From an uncultured Brevinema sp. (GTDB taxonomy: Bacteria > Spirochaetota > Brevinematia > Brevinematales > Brevinemataceae), in contig CAMQVI010000005.1 in NCBI GenBank assembly GCA_947038195.1, positions 1 through 64,000 of the forward strand: a stretch of 64,000 bases of DNA, written 5' to 3'. A program made the translations under genes and the position numbers. Of the stretch, positions 14,406 to 22,821 are shown in pieces. The notes below the pieces were generated by a model. The model searched no databases, was not told the origin of the DNA, and saw only the letters and a program-made list of their open reading frames with translations. The stretch's first letter is position 1; every line of letters begins with the position of its first letter.

Positions 14406-17400
14406 TTAGCCCTGAATATCTCTTAAAAAGGTGGTTAGTCTTTTTACCTTTTGTTCTGCTGTGGATTCGAATGTTTGATAATTTAGTTGATTGGGATTGT
14501 AAGGATTAAAGGAAACGGGGTGTTCTCCATTTTTTGCGATATCTAATATTTTAAAGGGATCAGCTTTAGATTTTCCAGAGAAAACCATTTCTATATGAGA
14601 TGACTTTTCTGTAATAGAAGTGATCCCAATATTTCCAGCTTCTATCTTTAATTTAGCAATTTCAAATAAGGTTTCCATGGTATGAGGTAAAGCCCCATAC
14701 CTATCTCTTAATTCTTTTTTAAGTTGTTCGCTTTTTTCTTGTTCTTTGACAGATACTATTTTTTTATAGGCTTCCATTTTTAGAGCAGGGTTATCAATAT
14801 AAGAGTCAGGAATAAAAGCATCATAAGAAAGATCTATTAGTGTTTCTATAAAATCATCTTCTTTGCCTTGTAATCTTTGAACCTCTTCTCTCAATAATTT
14901 CATATACATATCATAGCCTATTGCTATTAAATGTCCATGTTGCTCTGCCCCAAGAATATTTCCAGCCCCTCGGATTTCCAAGTCTCTTTTAGCTATTTGA
15001 AATCCTGCACCCAATTCTGTATATTCTGATAAAGCATCTAATCTTTTTGTGGCTGTTTCTGTAATATTTTTGTGTTCAGGAAATAGGAAATAGGCAAAGG
15101 CTTGTTTATTAGAACGACCCACCCTACCTTTTAATTGATAAAGCTGAGACAATCCTAATCGTTGGGAGTCACTAACAATCAAAGTGTTGGCGTTGGGGAT
15201 ATCCAATCCACTTTCTACGATAGTTGTGGAAATAAGAACATTATAATATCCTCTCATAAATCCTAAGAAGGCATTTTCTAATTCACCTTCTTCCATTTGT
15301 CCATGGGCTGTAACAATAGATGCCTCAGGAACCAATCCAGAGACAAGTGCTTCAAATTTGTCTAGTTCTTTAATTCTATTTTGAATGAAATAAACTTGTC
15401 CCCCTCTATCTAGTTCATTTCTAATAGCGTCTGCTATTAGATCATTTGTAAAATCGGAGACTATAGTTTCTACAGGCATACGTAATTCGGGAGGAGTTTG
15501 TATGGTAGAAAAAGCTCTTAAATTTCCTAAAGCTAAAGATAAAGTCCTAGGGATAGGGGTAGCAGATAAAGATAGAATATCGGTATAAGGGTAACGGCTT
15601 TTTATTTTTTCTTTTTGTGCTACGCCAAATTTATGTTCTTCGTCGATGACCAATAAGCCTAAGGCTTTAAATTTTATTTCTTTATTTAAAATAGCATGAG
15701 TTCCGATAACGAGATCAATTTCTTGAGATTCTATTCTCTTAAGAATATCCCTTCTTTCTTCAGGACTTGTAAAACGGGTAATAAGAGCAATTTTCACGGG
15801 AAAATGTTTGAATCTATCTAAGCAGGTGAGATAATGTTGTTCTGCGAGAATCGTGGTAGGAGCGAGCAATGCCGCCTGTTTCTCGGCAAAAATAGCTTTA
15901 AAAGCGGCTCTCAAGGCAATCTCTGTTTTACCAAAGCCCACATCTCCACAAAGCAATCTATCCATTGGTTTTGGGTCTTCCATATCAGACTTAATTTCTT
16001 CTATGGCAGTGATTTGGTCTGGTGTTTCTATATAAGCAAATAAATCTTCAAATAGCTTTTGTTCTTCATTATCATGGGGAAAAGCGATCCCTTCAAAGGT
16101 AACTCTCTTAGCGTGAGCTTCTACTAACTGTTTAGCAAATAAAACAATATCTTCTTGAGCTTTAACTTTTTTCTTTTGCCAAGATTTTCCTGATAAGGAA
16201 TCTATTTTTGCCTTTTTATGTTCTAAGCCTCCAGAATAACGTCCAATAAGATCGGCTTGCTCTAGGGGGACAAATAGTTTTTGTTTATCAGCATATTCAA
16301 TGAGAATATAGTCTTTTTCTTTATTTAGAGTGGTGATTCTTTCTATTCCTTTGAAAATACCAATTCCATAATTTAGGTGGACGACAGCGTCACCTGGTTC
16401 TATATCCGATTCAAAACTAGAATAGATAGTTTGTTGGAGACGTTTTCGGAAAACTTTTCTTTTACCACTAACATCTGTTTCTCCAACAAAAAGAACACCT
16501 TGTTTATCCGCATAAAATCCAAACTCCCAATTTTGAGTAATAATATAAAATCCAGGTTTTGTAATTTCGTTGACGTTTTTAATTACTTTAGGGTGAAATC
16601 GTCTTAGCATAATAGCAATACGACGGGCATTTTCTCTATACTCGGAAAAAAAACAAATAGTTAATTCTTCGTTGCTTTGAAGTAATTTTTCTAATTCAAT
16701 AACGAATCCCGAAAATCCCCCTGCGAAATTCCCAGCCAACTTTATATCAGGATCTTGTTCTCCTTGACTATCGTGAATGAAAATTCTATCTGCATTTTTA
16801 GTGGCTTCTTTTAGAGAAGAAATAATCATTTTATTGGCGTTCAATCTTGCATAAATAGCTCTTAATTTATTATCTGCAAATTCTGGTTTTTCTATAAATA
16901 AAATATCAAAGTCTTTTTGTGCATATTGAGTGATAGAAGAAAGGGTATGGTAATAATCTACAAAATTAGAATGGGCAAGAGTATTATGAAAAGGGTCTTC
17001 AAATCCTTCTTTATCTTTAGGGAAAATAAATTCAGCTAAGGGGGGTATTTCTACTGAAGATATCTTTATGGTAGTTAGTTGGGTATGTTGATCAAAATTA
17101 GAGACTCTAGCGATTTTATTGTTTTCTACGATAATTCTAATAGGTACTTCTAAATGGCTGGGATAAATATCAATCAGTTGATTTTTAATAGAAAATTCTC
17201 CGACCTCACGAACAAGAGAGCTACGAGAATAACCGTACTCTTCTAACTGTTTGGCGAACATTTCTATATTAATATCCCTTTCATTTTCTAAAATAATGAG
17301 GGATTTGTTAAAAGATGTTACAGGTGGTAATAATCGCATAAAATTTTGGTAAGCACAAACCACAACATAAGGAACTTCATTTTTATGGAGTAAAGAGAGG

Positions 17401-17678
17401 ACTCGAATGCGCGCAGCTAAAATATCCACAGAAGGTGTTCCGTGAGAAAAGGGCATTACTTCTATGGCAGGAAATAATAATACATTTTCAGAGACGCTAG
17501 AGATACTTTCATAGATTTTATGAGCTGAGGAGTTGTCTTCTGCAATAATAAAGATATTTTTATCTTGTACCGTAATTTCTTCTAGGGAGAAAAATAAAGC
17601 CCCTAAAGGATGGGCGATATGTTGTTCTTTAGAGGACTGATCGAAAATATTAAGATTGTAGGAAGAAAAAAAAGACAT
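14406..17678 (-). CDS. mfd: Transcription-repair coupling factor Mfd
   Basis: 1090 residues from the ATG at 17678, placed after a GGGGGGTGAG ribosome site; a GTG three codons upstream is less likely. The N-terminal third resembles the UvrB-like damage module. At about 430-500 is the RNA-polymerase-interacting domain (GDAVVHLNYGIGIFKGIER). The DNA translocase follows: Walker A LLCGDVGFGKTEIALRA, DEEH box LLVIDEEHKFGV, SATPIPRTLSLAL, and QLKGRVGRSNKQAFAY (motif VI). The C-terminal TRCF domain ends the protein. It releases stalled RNA polymerase and recruits UvrA. Complete and standard. Confidence 0.97.
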   Translation of the reverse strand: MSFFSSYNLNIFDQSSKEQHIAHPLGALFFSLEEITVQDKNIFIIAEDNSSAHKIYESISSVSENVLLFPAIEVMPFSHGTPSVDILAARIRVLSLLHKNEVPYVVVCAYQNFMRLLPPVTSFNKSLIILENERDINIEMFAKQLEEYGYSRSSLVREVGEFSIKNQLIDIYPSHLEVPIRIIVENNKIARVSNFDQHTQLTTIKISSVEIPPLAEFIFPKDKEGFEDPFHNTLAHSNFVDYYHTLSSITQYAQKDFDILFIEKPEFADNKLRAIYARLNANKMIISSLKEATKNADRIFIHDSQGEQDPDIKLAGNFAGGFSGFVIELEKLLQSNEELTICFFSEYRENARRIAIMLRRFHPKVIKNVNEITKPGFYIITQNWEFGFYADKQGVLFVGETDVSGKRKVFRKRLQQTIYSSFESDIEPGDAVVHLNYGIGIFKGIERITTLNKEKDYILIEYADKQKLFVPLEQADLIGRYSGGLEHKKAKIDSLSGKSWQKKKVKAQEDIVLFAKQLVEAHAKRVTFEGIAFPHDNEEQKLFEDLFAYIETPDQITAIEEIKSDMEDPKPMDRLLCGDVGFGKTEIALRAAFKAIFAEKQAALLAPTTILAEQHYLTCLDRFKHFPVKIALITRFTSPEERRDILKRIESQEIDLVIGTHAILNKEIKFKALGLLVIDEEHKFGVAQKEKIKSRYPYTDILSLSATPIPRTLSLALGNLRAFSTIQTPPELRMPVETIVSDFTNDLIADAIRNELDRGGQVYFIQNRIKELDKFEALVSGLVPEASIVTAHGQMEEGELENAFLGFMRGYYNVLISTTIVESGLDIPNANTLIVSDSQRLGLSQLYQLKGRVGRSNKQAFAYFLFPEHKNITETATKRLDALSEYTELGAGFQIAKRDLEIRGAGNILGAEQHGHLIAIGYDMYMKLLREEVQRLQGKEDDFIETLIDLSYDAFIPDSYIDNPALKMEAYKKIVSVKEQEKSEQLKKELRDRYGALPHTMETLFEIAKLKIEAGNIGITSITEKSSHIEMVFSGKSKADPFKILDIAKNGEHPVSFNPYNPNQLNYQTFESTAEQKVKRLTTFLRDIQG

Positions 17679-17710
17679 GGATCTCACCCCCCATAAATAA
17701 TTTAATCTTG

Positions 17711-18169
17711 TTAATTGATAAAAGGAGGAGATTTATAATAGAGGCTAGGAGGGCTTTCTAGGTTTCTCGTTTTATTATACGCTCTCACAAAAAAGTAATA
17801 AGTAATCCCAGCAGTAAAAGGAAGCTTTTGGGTTCCATTATCTTTATTAAAGGTATGAGTGAAAAATTTTGTTGTATTAAAAGGAAGAGTGACAGATAAG
17901 GTGGCATCTCTTGAGGAGCCCCCTGTTTTAGAGTATATTTTGAGTCCTCTATAATTAAGAGCATCGGAGTCGTTGTCTGTATAGTAAATATTATAACCAG
18001 AAAATCCTGATTCGGGGTTAAGCCCATACCATGTTACTGTAAAATCCCCCCCCCCTGTTGCTGTTACTTTAACACCGTTAGGAGCATAAAGTCTAGAGAT
18101 AGACTGAGCTACTTCAATACCACAAGATGATAAAAATAAGAGAAAGAATATACCAATCATTCTATACAC
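17711..18169 (-). CDS. Fn3-like lipoprotein
   Basis: 152 residues starting at GTG 18169, five bases after AAGGAG; an ATG three codons in is too far from it. The lipobox LSSC at residues 13-16 predicts a lipid-anchored Cys16. The rest resembles one fibronectin type III domain: APNGVKVTATGGGDFTVTWYGLN, GYNIYYTDND, YYFFVRAYNKTRNLESPPS. Its ribosome site overlaps the stop of the upstream lipoprotein gene, so the two are coupled. mfd follows directly downstream. Possible roles include surface or periplasmic binding; none is shown. Confidence 0.8.
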   Translation of the reverse strand: MYRMIGIFFLLFLSSCGIEVAQSISRLYAPNGVKVTATGGGDFTVTWYGLNPESGFSGYNIYYTDNDSDALNYRGLKIYSKTGGSSRDATLSVTLPFNTTKFFTHTFNKDNGTQKLPFTAGITYYFFVRAYNKTRNLESPPSLYYKSPPFIN

Positions 18170-18178
18170 AGAGACTCC

Positions 18179-18784
18179 TTAAGGGTATGCCACTTCTTCA
18201 ATATTAGATGCTAGACTGTAAGAAACGTCTAAAGAAGAGTAAGCGTACACAGCGAAATAATAAGTCCCAGTAGCGAAAGGTCCTCCCCCTGTTCCATCAG
18301 GCAAAGGGGGGAGGGAGGTAAAACTGGTCGAAATAAATACAGGATCTTGTCCCGTATTAGGGCTAGCATCGGAAGGGTAAACAAATTGTGCAGGGTCAGA
18401 CATTTCAAATCCTACGAAAATACTGAGATTAGTATCAGGAGTAGGTCCAATACTAGGAAGAAGTCTAGCATCAGAACTTGGTACTTCGGTGGGAGGGATA
18501 GGAAAATAGATGTCATTTTCCACTGTTCCTTTTATCTGTTCAAAATCGGATTTTTGGGTAGATATAAATATAGAAAATCCGTCAAAATAGGTTTCATCGT
18601 TATTTGCTGTGAAATACATAGCAAATCCAGCTGGTATTGCTGGTGGTCCAACAACAACAGGAACTAACTTTACCTTTAAGCCTAAAGGAGAAGCAAGAAG
18701 AGGAAGACGAGAAATTTCATCAATAGCACAGGAAGACAAAAAAAAGAACAATACTAAGAAAGGGGAAAACAATCTAAAGGACAT
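18179..18784 (-). CDS. Secreted lipoprotein, Fn3-like
   Basis: 201 residues. The signal ends in FFFLSSC, giving lipid-anchored Cys19. Residues 28-45 read ASPLGLKVKLVP, like the first strand of an Fn3 domain. The C-terminal TYYFAVYAYSSLDVSYSLAS matches the last strands. A Pro/Gly/Asp-rich insert lies between. It looks like a longer relative of the next lipoprotein downstream (APNGVKV and YFFVRAYN). TAGGAGTACT precedes the ATG. No named family recognised. Confidence 0.75.
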   Translation of the reverse strand: MSFRLFSPFLVLFFFLSSCAIDEISRLPLLASPLGLKVKLVPVVVGPPAIPAGFAMYFTANNDETYFDGFSIFISTQKSDFEQIKGTVENDIYFPIPPTEVPSSDARLLPSIGPTPDTNLSIFVGFEMSDPAQFVYPSDASPNTGQDPVFISTSFTSLPPLPDGTGGGPFATGTYYFAVYAYSSLDVSYSLASNIEEVAYP

Positions 18785-18849
18785 AGTACTCCTATATTGT
18801 TAATCTCTTAAAAGAGAAAAAAGATGTGGAAATAATTGAAAATATATTT

Positions 18850-19491
18850 TTAAGGGGTAATAAAATTAGGTACATTGTTATTTTTTCTTTCTTTTAGGAT
18901 GGAAGAGTAGACGGGCTCTGTAGAATTAATATAACCCTCTTTTTTTAGAATCCATCCATTCTCATCAAAAAAGTATACAAATTTCCATTGTGTTGAAGGG
19001 ATATAAGAGATTGTTAATTCTACAAAAGGATCAGTCCCTTCTCCAAATTTTCTAGCATTAATAATAATAGGGGCTTTGTCTTCTGCAATAATATATTCAA
19101 AAAGCAGAGTATTACCAGCACTGTTAATAAAGTCTCTTATTTGAAATTCGGGGAAGACAACAGTCCTATAAAGACTATTTACAGGAATAGTATTGGTGTT
19201 AAGGCTGTAGATTAATTGATCTGATCTCTTCACAATATTTTGTTCGTCTCCATCATGATTAAAAGTTACTTTGTGGAGGTCATAATTATTCAAAATATTA
19301 GCTTTTACTTGTCTGGAAGGAGTTCTCACCACAATATAATTACTGCTTTGAGCGTATTGGAGATGAAAAACTTCTTGATAAGGCTTTTCTCCTTCAAAAG
19401 AACTTTCATAAATGAAAGTATAATCAATATTTTGAGCAAAAGCAAGAAGAGGTAATAAAAAAACAAATATTATTTGTTTAAAGAATAGCAT
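18850..19491 (-). CDS. Secreted protein of unknown function
   Basis: 213 residues with a cleavable signal peptide (IIFVFLLPLLAFAQ, cut after AFA). The mature part is rich in beta-strand-like stretches (FHLQYAQSSNYIVVRTPS, FVELTISYIPSTQWKFVYFFDENGWILKKEGY). I recognise no domain; the pattern resembles a periplasmic beta-sandwich or an outer-membrane-associated protein. AAGGAG precedes the ATG. It starts the minus-strand run with the two lipoproteins and mfd. It could be in the same unit, with a 65-base gap to the first lipoprotein. Confidence 0.7.
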   Translation of the reverse strand: MLFFKQIIFVFLLPLLAFAQNIDYTFIYESSFEGEKPYQEVFHLQYAQSSNYIVVRTPSRQVKANILNNYDLHKVTFNHDGDEQNIVKRSDQLIYSLNTNTIPVNSLYRTVVFPEFQIRDFINSAGNTLLFEYIIAEDKAPIIINARKFGEGTDPFVELTISYIPSTQWKFVYFFDENGWILKKEGYINSTEPVYSSILKERKNNNVPNFITP

Positions 19492-19578
19492 TTTTTCTCC
19501 TTATTTTATATACTATATTGTAGTTTAGATTAAAGATAAAATCAACTATAAATCAAATACGCCCAACAAGGAAAGTAG

Positions 19579-20223
19579 ATGTTGAAAAATATTATGATTT
19601 TTGGAGGAAGCTTTGACCCTATTCATGAGGGGCACCTAGCGCTCATAAAAAATGCGTTTACCAGTTTCCCTTCCCTAGACTCTTTTGTACTTTTTCCCAC
19701 AGGCTCTCATCCTGAACTAAAGAATTATCTTTTCTCCAATCAAGAACGTTTAATAATGATAAAAGCATGCTTAGGGCAATTAGATACAAAGGATGTAGAA
19801 TATATTAATATTTTAGGCGGGAGCTCTATCTCTCAAGATATTTTCCCTCACCCAGTCATTATTTCTGAGCAAGAAATGGACACCCCTAAACGCTCTTATA
19901 CGATTGATACTATAGAGTATTTGGAGGGAGTGTATCCTGATACGCAATTACATTTACTGATAGGGGCTGATCAAGCAGAAAAATTCTCCACTTGGCGGAA
20001 GGCGGAAGAAATTGCCCAAAAAGTGATACTCTGGACTTTCCCTAGAGAAAACTTCCAATATGACTCTAATTTCTCATGGAATATTATTGAAGCCCCTAAG
20101 CTTGATATATCTTCTTCTTTTATTCGATCTCTATTGTTAGAAAAAAAATCTTTAAATCTTAGAGAAATCCCTCTTCCTGTTCAAATTTTAGCCCCTTTAT
20201 TTCTTAAAAACAAACAAAATTAA
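19579..20223 (+). CDS. nadD: Nicotinate-nucleotide adenylyltransferase
   Basis: 214 residues. The nucleotidyltransferase motif GGSFDPIHEGHLALI (residues 9-23) contains the (H/T)xGH signature, and SSSFIRSLL near the C-terminus matches the ISSTxIR motif. TPKRSYTIDTIEYLE and LLIGADQAEKFSTWRKAEEI match NadD's substrate-binding segments. The enzyme adenylates nicotinate mononucleotide to deamido-NAD in NAD synthesis; nadE and nadK are elsewhere in this window. A GGAAAG ribosome site precedes the ATG. Confidence 0.93.
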   Translation: MLKNIMIFGGSFDPIHEGHLALIKNAFTSFPSLDSFVLFPTGSHPELKNYLFSNQERLIMIKACLGQLDTKDVEYINILGGSSISQDIFPHPVIISEQEMDTPKRSYTIDTIEYLEGVYPDTQLHLLIGADQAEKFSTWRKAEEIAQKVILWTFPRENFQYDSNFSWNIIEAPKLDISSSFIRSLLLEKKSLNLREIPLPVQILAPLFLKNKQN

Positions 20224-20287
20224 TATTTTTTCTATTATTTATCATTTTATTCTTGTTTTTTATCAATAATCATCTATAATTTAAATA

Positions 20288-20311
20288 CATAATAGATAAT
20301 TATCTATTATG
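20288..20311. promoter_or_regulatory. Perfect 24-base palindrome upstream of the asd-like gene
   Basis: Twelve-base arms beginning CATAATAGATAA are exactly inverted at 20300-20311. It ends 8 bases before the AGGGAGGGAG ribosome site of the gene at 20333. There is no T tract, so it is more like an operator than a terminator. Confidence 0.65.
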
Positions 20312-20332
20312 AAAAAATAAAGGGAGGGAGCT

Positions 20333-21319
20333 ATGCCTTGTAAAGTAGCAATCATCGGGGCCTGCACCTTAGTAGGTCGTGAATTAGTAAAGACACTTTC
20401 AGATCGTTCTTTTCCTTTAAGCCATATTAGGCTTTTTGATACGGAGCATGGAGTGGGTCAAAAACTTCTTTATGATAATAAGGAAGTTCTAGTAGAGGAG
20501 ATTTCAGAGCATATCTTAAGAGAAGAGCGTTTTCGCTTTATTTTCTTTGCAGAAGGTTCAAATATTTCTGAGCAGTATATCCCTATTGCAGCAGAATCAG
20601 AAGCTTTTATCATTGATATGTCCCCTCATTCTAAGCATAATATGGAAATTCCTCTGTTAATTCCAGAAATTAATGCAGGCACTATGGGCAATCATAAAAT
20701 CTTTGCCACACCTCTTTGTCTCACGACTCAATTATGTCTTGCCCTAAACCCTATACATCAATTGTCCCCTATTACAAGATTGGTTATGTCTACATACCAA
20801 GCGGTATCTGGAGCAGGATTTTTTGGAGTAGAAGAGCTAGAAAAGCAAATAATAGACATTGAAGATGGCAAAGAAGCGCGTGTTCATTATCTTCCTAAGC
20901 AAATTGCTTTTAATGTTTATCCACAAGTGGATCGTTTTGGTGCTGATGATTTATGGACTAAAGAAGAAAGAAGCATTATAAGTGAAACGAAAAGGATTTT
21001 ATCAGCTGATAAAATAGATATGGCAGTAACTTGTGTACGTGTCCCTGTAATTAGAGGGCATAGTGCTAGTATTATGATAGAAATATCTGGAGACCTTCCT
21101 GTAGAAGACCTCATTCAAGCTTGGAAAGCAGAAGATATCTCTGTTTACGATAATGATTATCCTACCCCTTGGGAGTTAGAGGGCACAGTAGATATTGGGA
21201 TTGGACGTCTTAGAAAAGATATGTCTCGTCCGAATTGTTACCATTTTTGGTGTGTAGCCGATAACCTTGCGAGAGGTACAGCTCTTAATTCTGTACAGAT
21301 CGCTGAAGAATTATTATAA
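20333..21319 (+). CDS. Aspartate-semialdehyde dehydrogenase-like protein
   Basis: 328 residues, the length of bacterial Asd. Family landmarks are clear: STYQAVSGAG, IAFNVYPQVD, CVRVPVIRGHS (substrate Arg and catalytic His), YPTPWELEG, GIGRLRKDMS and the ALNSVQIAE end. The catalytic Cys is in ATPLCLTTQ, but the usual NPNC is TPLC. The SSAFRM phosphate-loop Arg region reads SPHSKHNM, and the usual TKEEMK Lys region reads TKEERS. Thus three positions known to bind the phosphoryl group differ. It may be a divergent Asd, or a paralogue like USG-1 with another substrate. Single gene between nadD and a terminator. Confidence 0.8.
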   Translation: MPCKVAIIGACTLVGRELVKTLSDRSFPLSHIRLFDTEHGVGQKLLYDNKEVLVEEISEHILREERFRFIFFAEGSNISEQYIPIAAESEAFIIDMSPHSKHNMEIPLLIPEINAGTMGNHKIFATPLCLTTQLCLALNPIHQLSPITRLVMSTYQAVSGAGFFGVEELEKQIIDIEDGKEARVHYLPKQIAFNVYPQVDRFGADDLWTKEERSIISETKRILSADKIDMAVTCVRVPVIRGHSASIMIEISGDLPVEDLIQAWKAEDISVYDNDYPTPWELEGTVDIGIGRLRKDMSRPNCYHFWCVADNLARGTALNSVQIAEELL

Positions 21320-21358
21320 AAATAAACCCCCGTCTATTGAGTCGGGGGTTTATTTTTT
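21320..21358. terminator. Bidirectional terminator
   Basis: Arms AAATAAACCCCCG / CGGGGGTTTATTT with a TCTATTGAGT-type loop and T run. It lies between the convergent asd-like and ankyrin genes. Confidence 0.92.
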
Positions 21359-22253
21359 AGAGATATTTTTTCACGATTTCTTGTAATTCTTTCGGTGTTA
21401 GAGTGGTAGTAGCTCCATTGTCCAATAGTATTTTTACCGTTTCCATATCTCCTGATATTACAGCATAAACAAGAGCACTTTTATTTTCAGAATCCACTGT
21501 ATTAATTTGAATGGAAGGGGTAGCTATAAGTGCTTTTAGAATTTCCTTATCTTCGTGTTGGGAAGCTATCATTAGAGCTGTGATTCCATAAACACTCCCT
21601 CCTACTGTTTTAATATTGACGTCTGCCTCTGAGGCGAGAAGTCTATTAACAATAGTTCTTTGTTGAGCCCCTACAGCAGCCATTAAAGGAGTGCTCCCCG
21701 CTACAATACCTTCAGTCTGAGCGTCAACATCAGCCTCATACCTAATAAGAAGATCTACAATAGAGACAGGTCCCTTAATAGAGGCTACCATTAAAGCAGT
21801 AAGTCCTTCTATTTTTTTATTGTGGGTGGTGAGATTAGGATTGGCTCCAGAAAAGAGAAGGAGCTCTATCATATCTTCTCTTCTTTCGCTGACGGCTACC
21901 ATTAAGGCTGTCATACCTTTTTCCAAATCTTGCACGACCCTCACATTGGGATTTATACCTTGTTCTATTTGCCCTTCTACAGTAGTTCTGTCTCCTTGTC
22001 TTATAGCTTGTAAAAAGATGTTAATGTTTGATATTTCCTCGGGAGTAAAATTTGCAAAATCTTTTTTACCTTCTTCATTGTAGACCATTTGGTTAGGGGG
22101 GCTAAAATCGAGGACACTTTCTATTTCATCTAAGGTTTGGTAGATAGTACTACCTGGTGTTTCTTCTGTACCATTATTAGTATCATTACTATTTTGGGCA
22201 AATAAAATCATGGGCATTATTAATAATAGTATGATGTATTTGGATAGTAGCAT
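21357..22253 (-). CDS. Secreted ankyrin-repeat protein
   Basis: 298 residues with a signal peptide (IILLLIMPMILFAQ). From about residue 75 come six ankyrin-like units of about 33 residues; clear ones contain MTALMVAVSERREDMIELLL, LTALMVASIKGPVSIVDLLI, STPLMAAVGAQQRTIVNRLL and SALVYAVISGDMETVKILLD. Ankyrin repeats bind proteins; here the signal peptide puts them in the periplasm or outside. It is 18 bases after the Fn3-like protein and likely co-transcribed. The ligand is unknown. Confidence 0.88.
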   Translation of the reverse strand: MLLSKYIILLLIMPMILFAQNSNDTNNGTEETPGSTIYQTLDEIESVLDFSPPNQMVYNEEGKKDFANFTPEEISNINIFLQAIRQGDRTTVEGQIEQGINPNVRVVQDLEKGMTALMVAVSERREDMIELLLFSGANPNLTTHNKKIEGLTALMVASIKGPVSIVDLLIRYEADVDAQTEGIVAGSTPLMAAVGAQQRTIVNRLLASEADVNIKTVGGSVYGITALMIASQHEDKEILKALIATPSIQINTVDSENKSALVYAVISGDMETVKILLDNGATTTLTPKELQEIVKKYL

Positions 22254-22271
22254 AGGATGCTCCTCTATAAT

Positions 22272-22691
22272 TTATTTTTCTAGGGTGGTAAAAGAAATAT
22301 TTTTTACTTCTCTGGGAAAAGTTCCGATATGTGATACAGTGATAGCATATAAATTATAATTTTTATTAGCTTCTAAATTTTTTATACTATTTGTATAGTT
22401 GTATCTCTGACCTTCGGTAAAATTACCACCATAATGAAGCACTTCAGAGAGATTGTTGGTATTTGTAAGGTCGACGGCTTTGGGAATAAAAATATTGTCT
22501 TTATAAATACGCCAATAAATCACTCCTGGTTTAGTAACAGAAAAAGAAATACGAGTATTTTGAGGCTCAAGGGAGATAATAGAAGGGCTGCCTTCTTGCC
22601 ATTCTCCATCTACAATAGAAACAGTTTGATAAAAAAAGATAAGCGCCCACGCAAGAAAAATAGTAATAAAAAAATAAATTATATATTTCAT
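22272..22691 (-). CDS. Membrane-anchored Fn3-like protein
   Basis: 139 residues. Residues 2-24 form an uncleaved-looking hydrophobic anchor (YIIYFFITIFLAWALIFFYQ). The rest resembles one Fn3-like beta sandwich: NTRISFSVTKPGVIYWRIYKDN, then NYNLYAITVSHIGTFPREVKNISFTT. It is the first gene of the pair with the ankyrin protein, with AGGAG before the ATG. No specific family recognised. Confidence 0.7.
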   Translation of the reverse strand: MKYIIYFFITIFLAWALIFFYQTVSIVDGEWQEGSPSIISLEPQNTRISFSVTKPGVIYWRIYKDNIFIPKAVDLTNTNNLSEVLHYGGNFTEGQRYNYTNSIKNLEANKNYNLYAITVSHIGTFPREVKNISFTTLEK

Positions 22692-22727
22692 GAGACTCCT
22701 GCGAATCCTACTAGGTATTTAATGGAT

Positions 22728-22768
22728 TATAATAATAATATAACTAAATAGTTTATTATATTATTATA
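22728..22768. repeat. Imperfect inverted repeat between divergent genes
   Basis: Arms TATAATAATAATATAACTA and TAGTTTATTATATTATTATA pair with one indel. It lies between the divergent genes at 22691 and 22822; both arms also contain TATAAT-type -10 strings. Confidence 0.45.
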
Positions 22769-22821
22769 AGATAATTTATGATTTTTATCAATATAAAAAA
22801 TAATAAAGGAAATATTGAAGA

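Noticed and set aside
20917-20925. DnaA-box-like TTATCCACA
   Set aside because: A single copy inside the asd-like coding region, without a cluster or AT-rich unwinding element. recF here also lacks dnaA, dnaN and gyrB, so I do not call an origin in the window.
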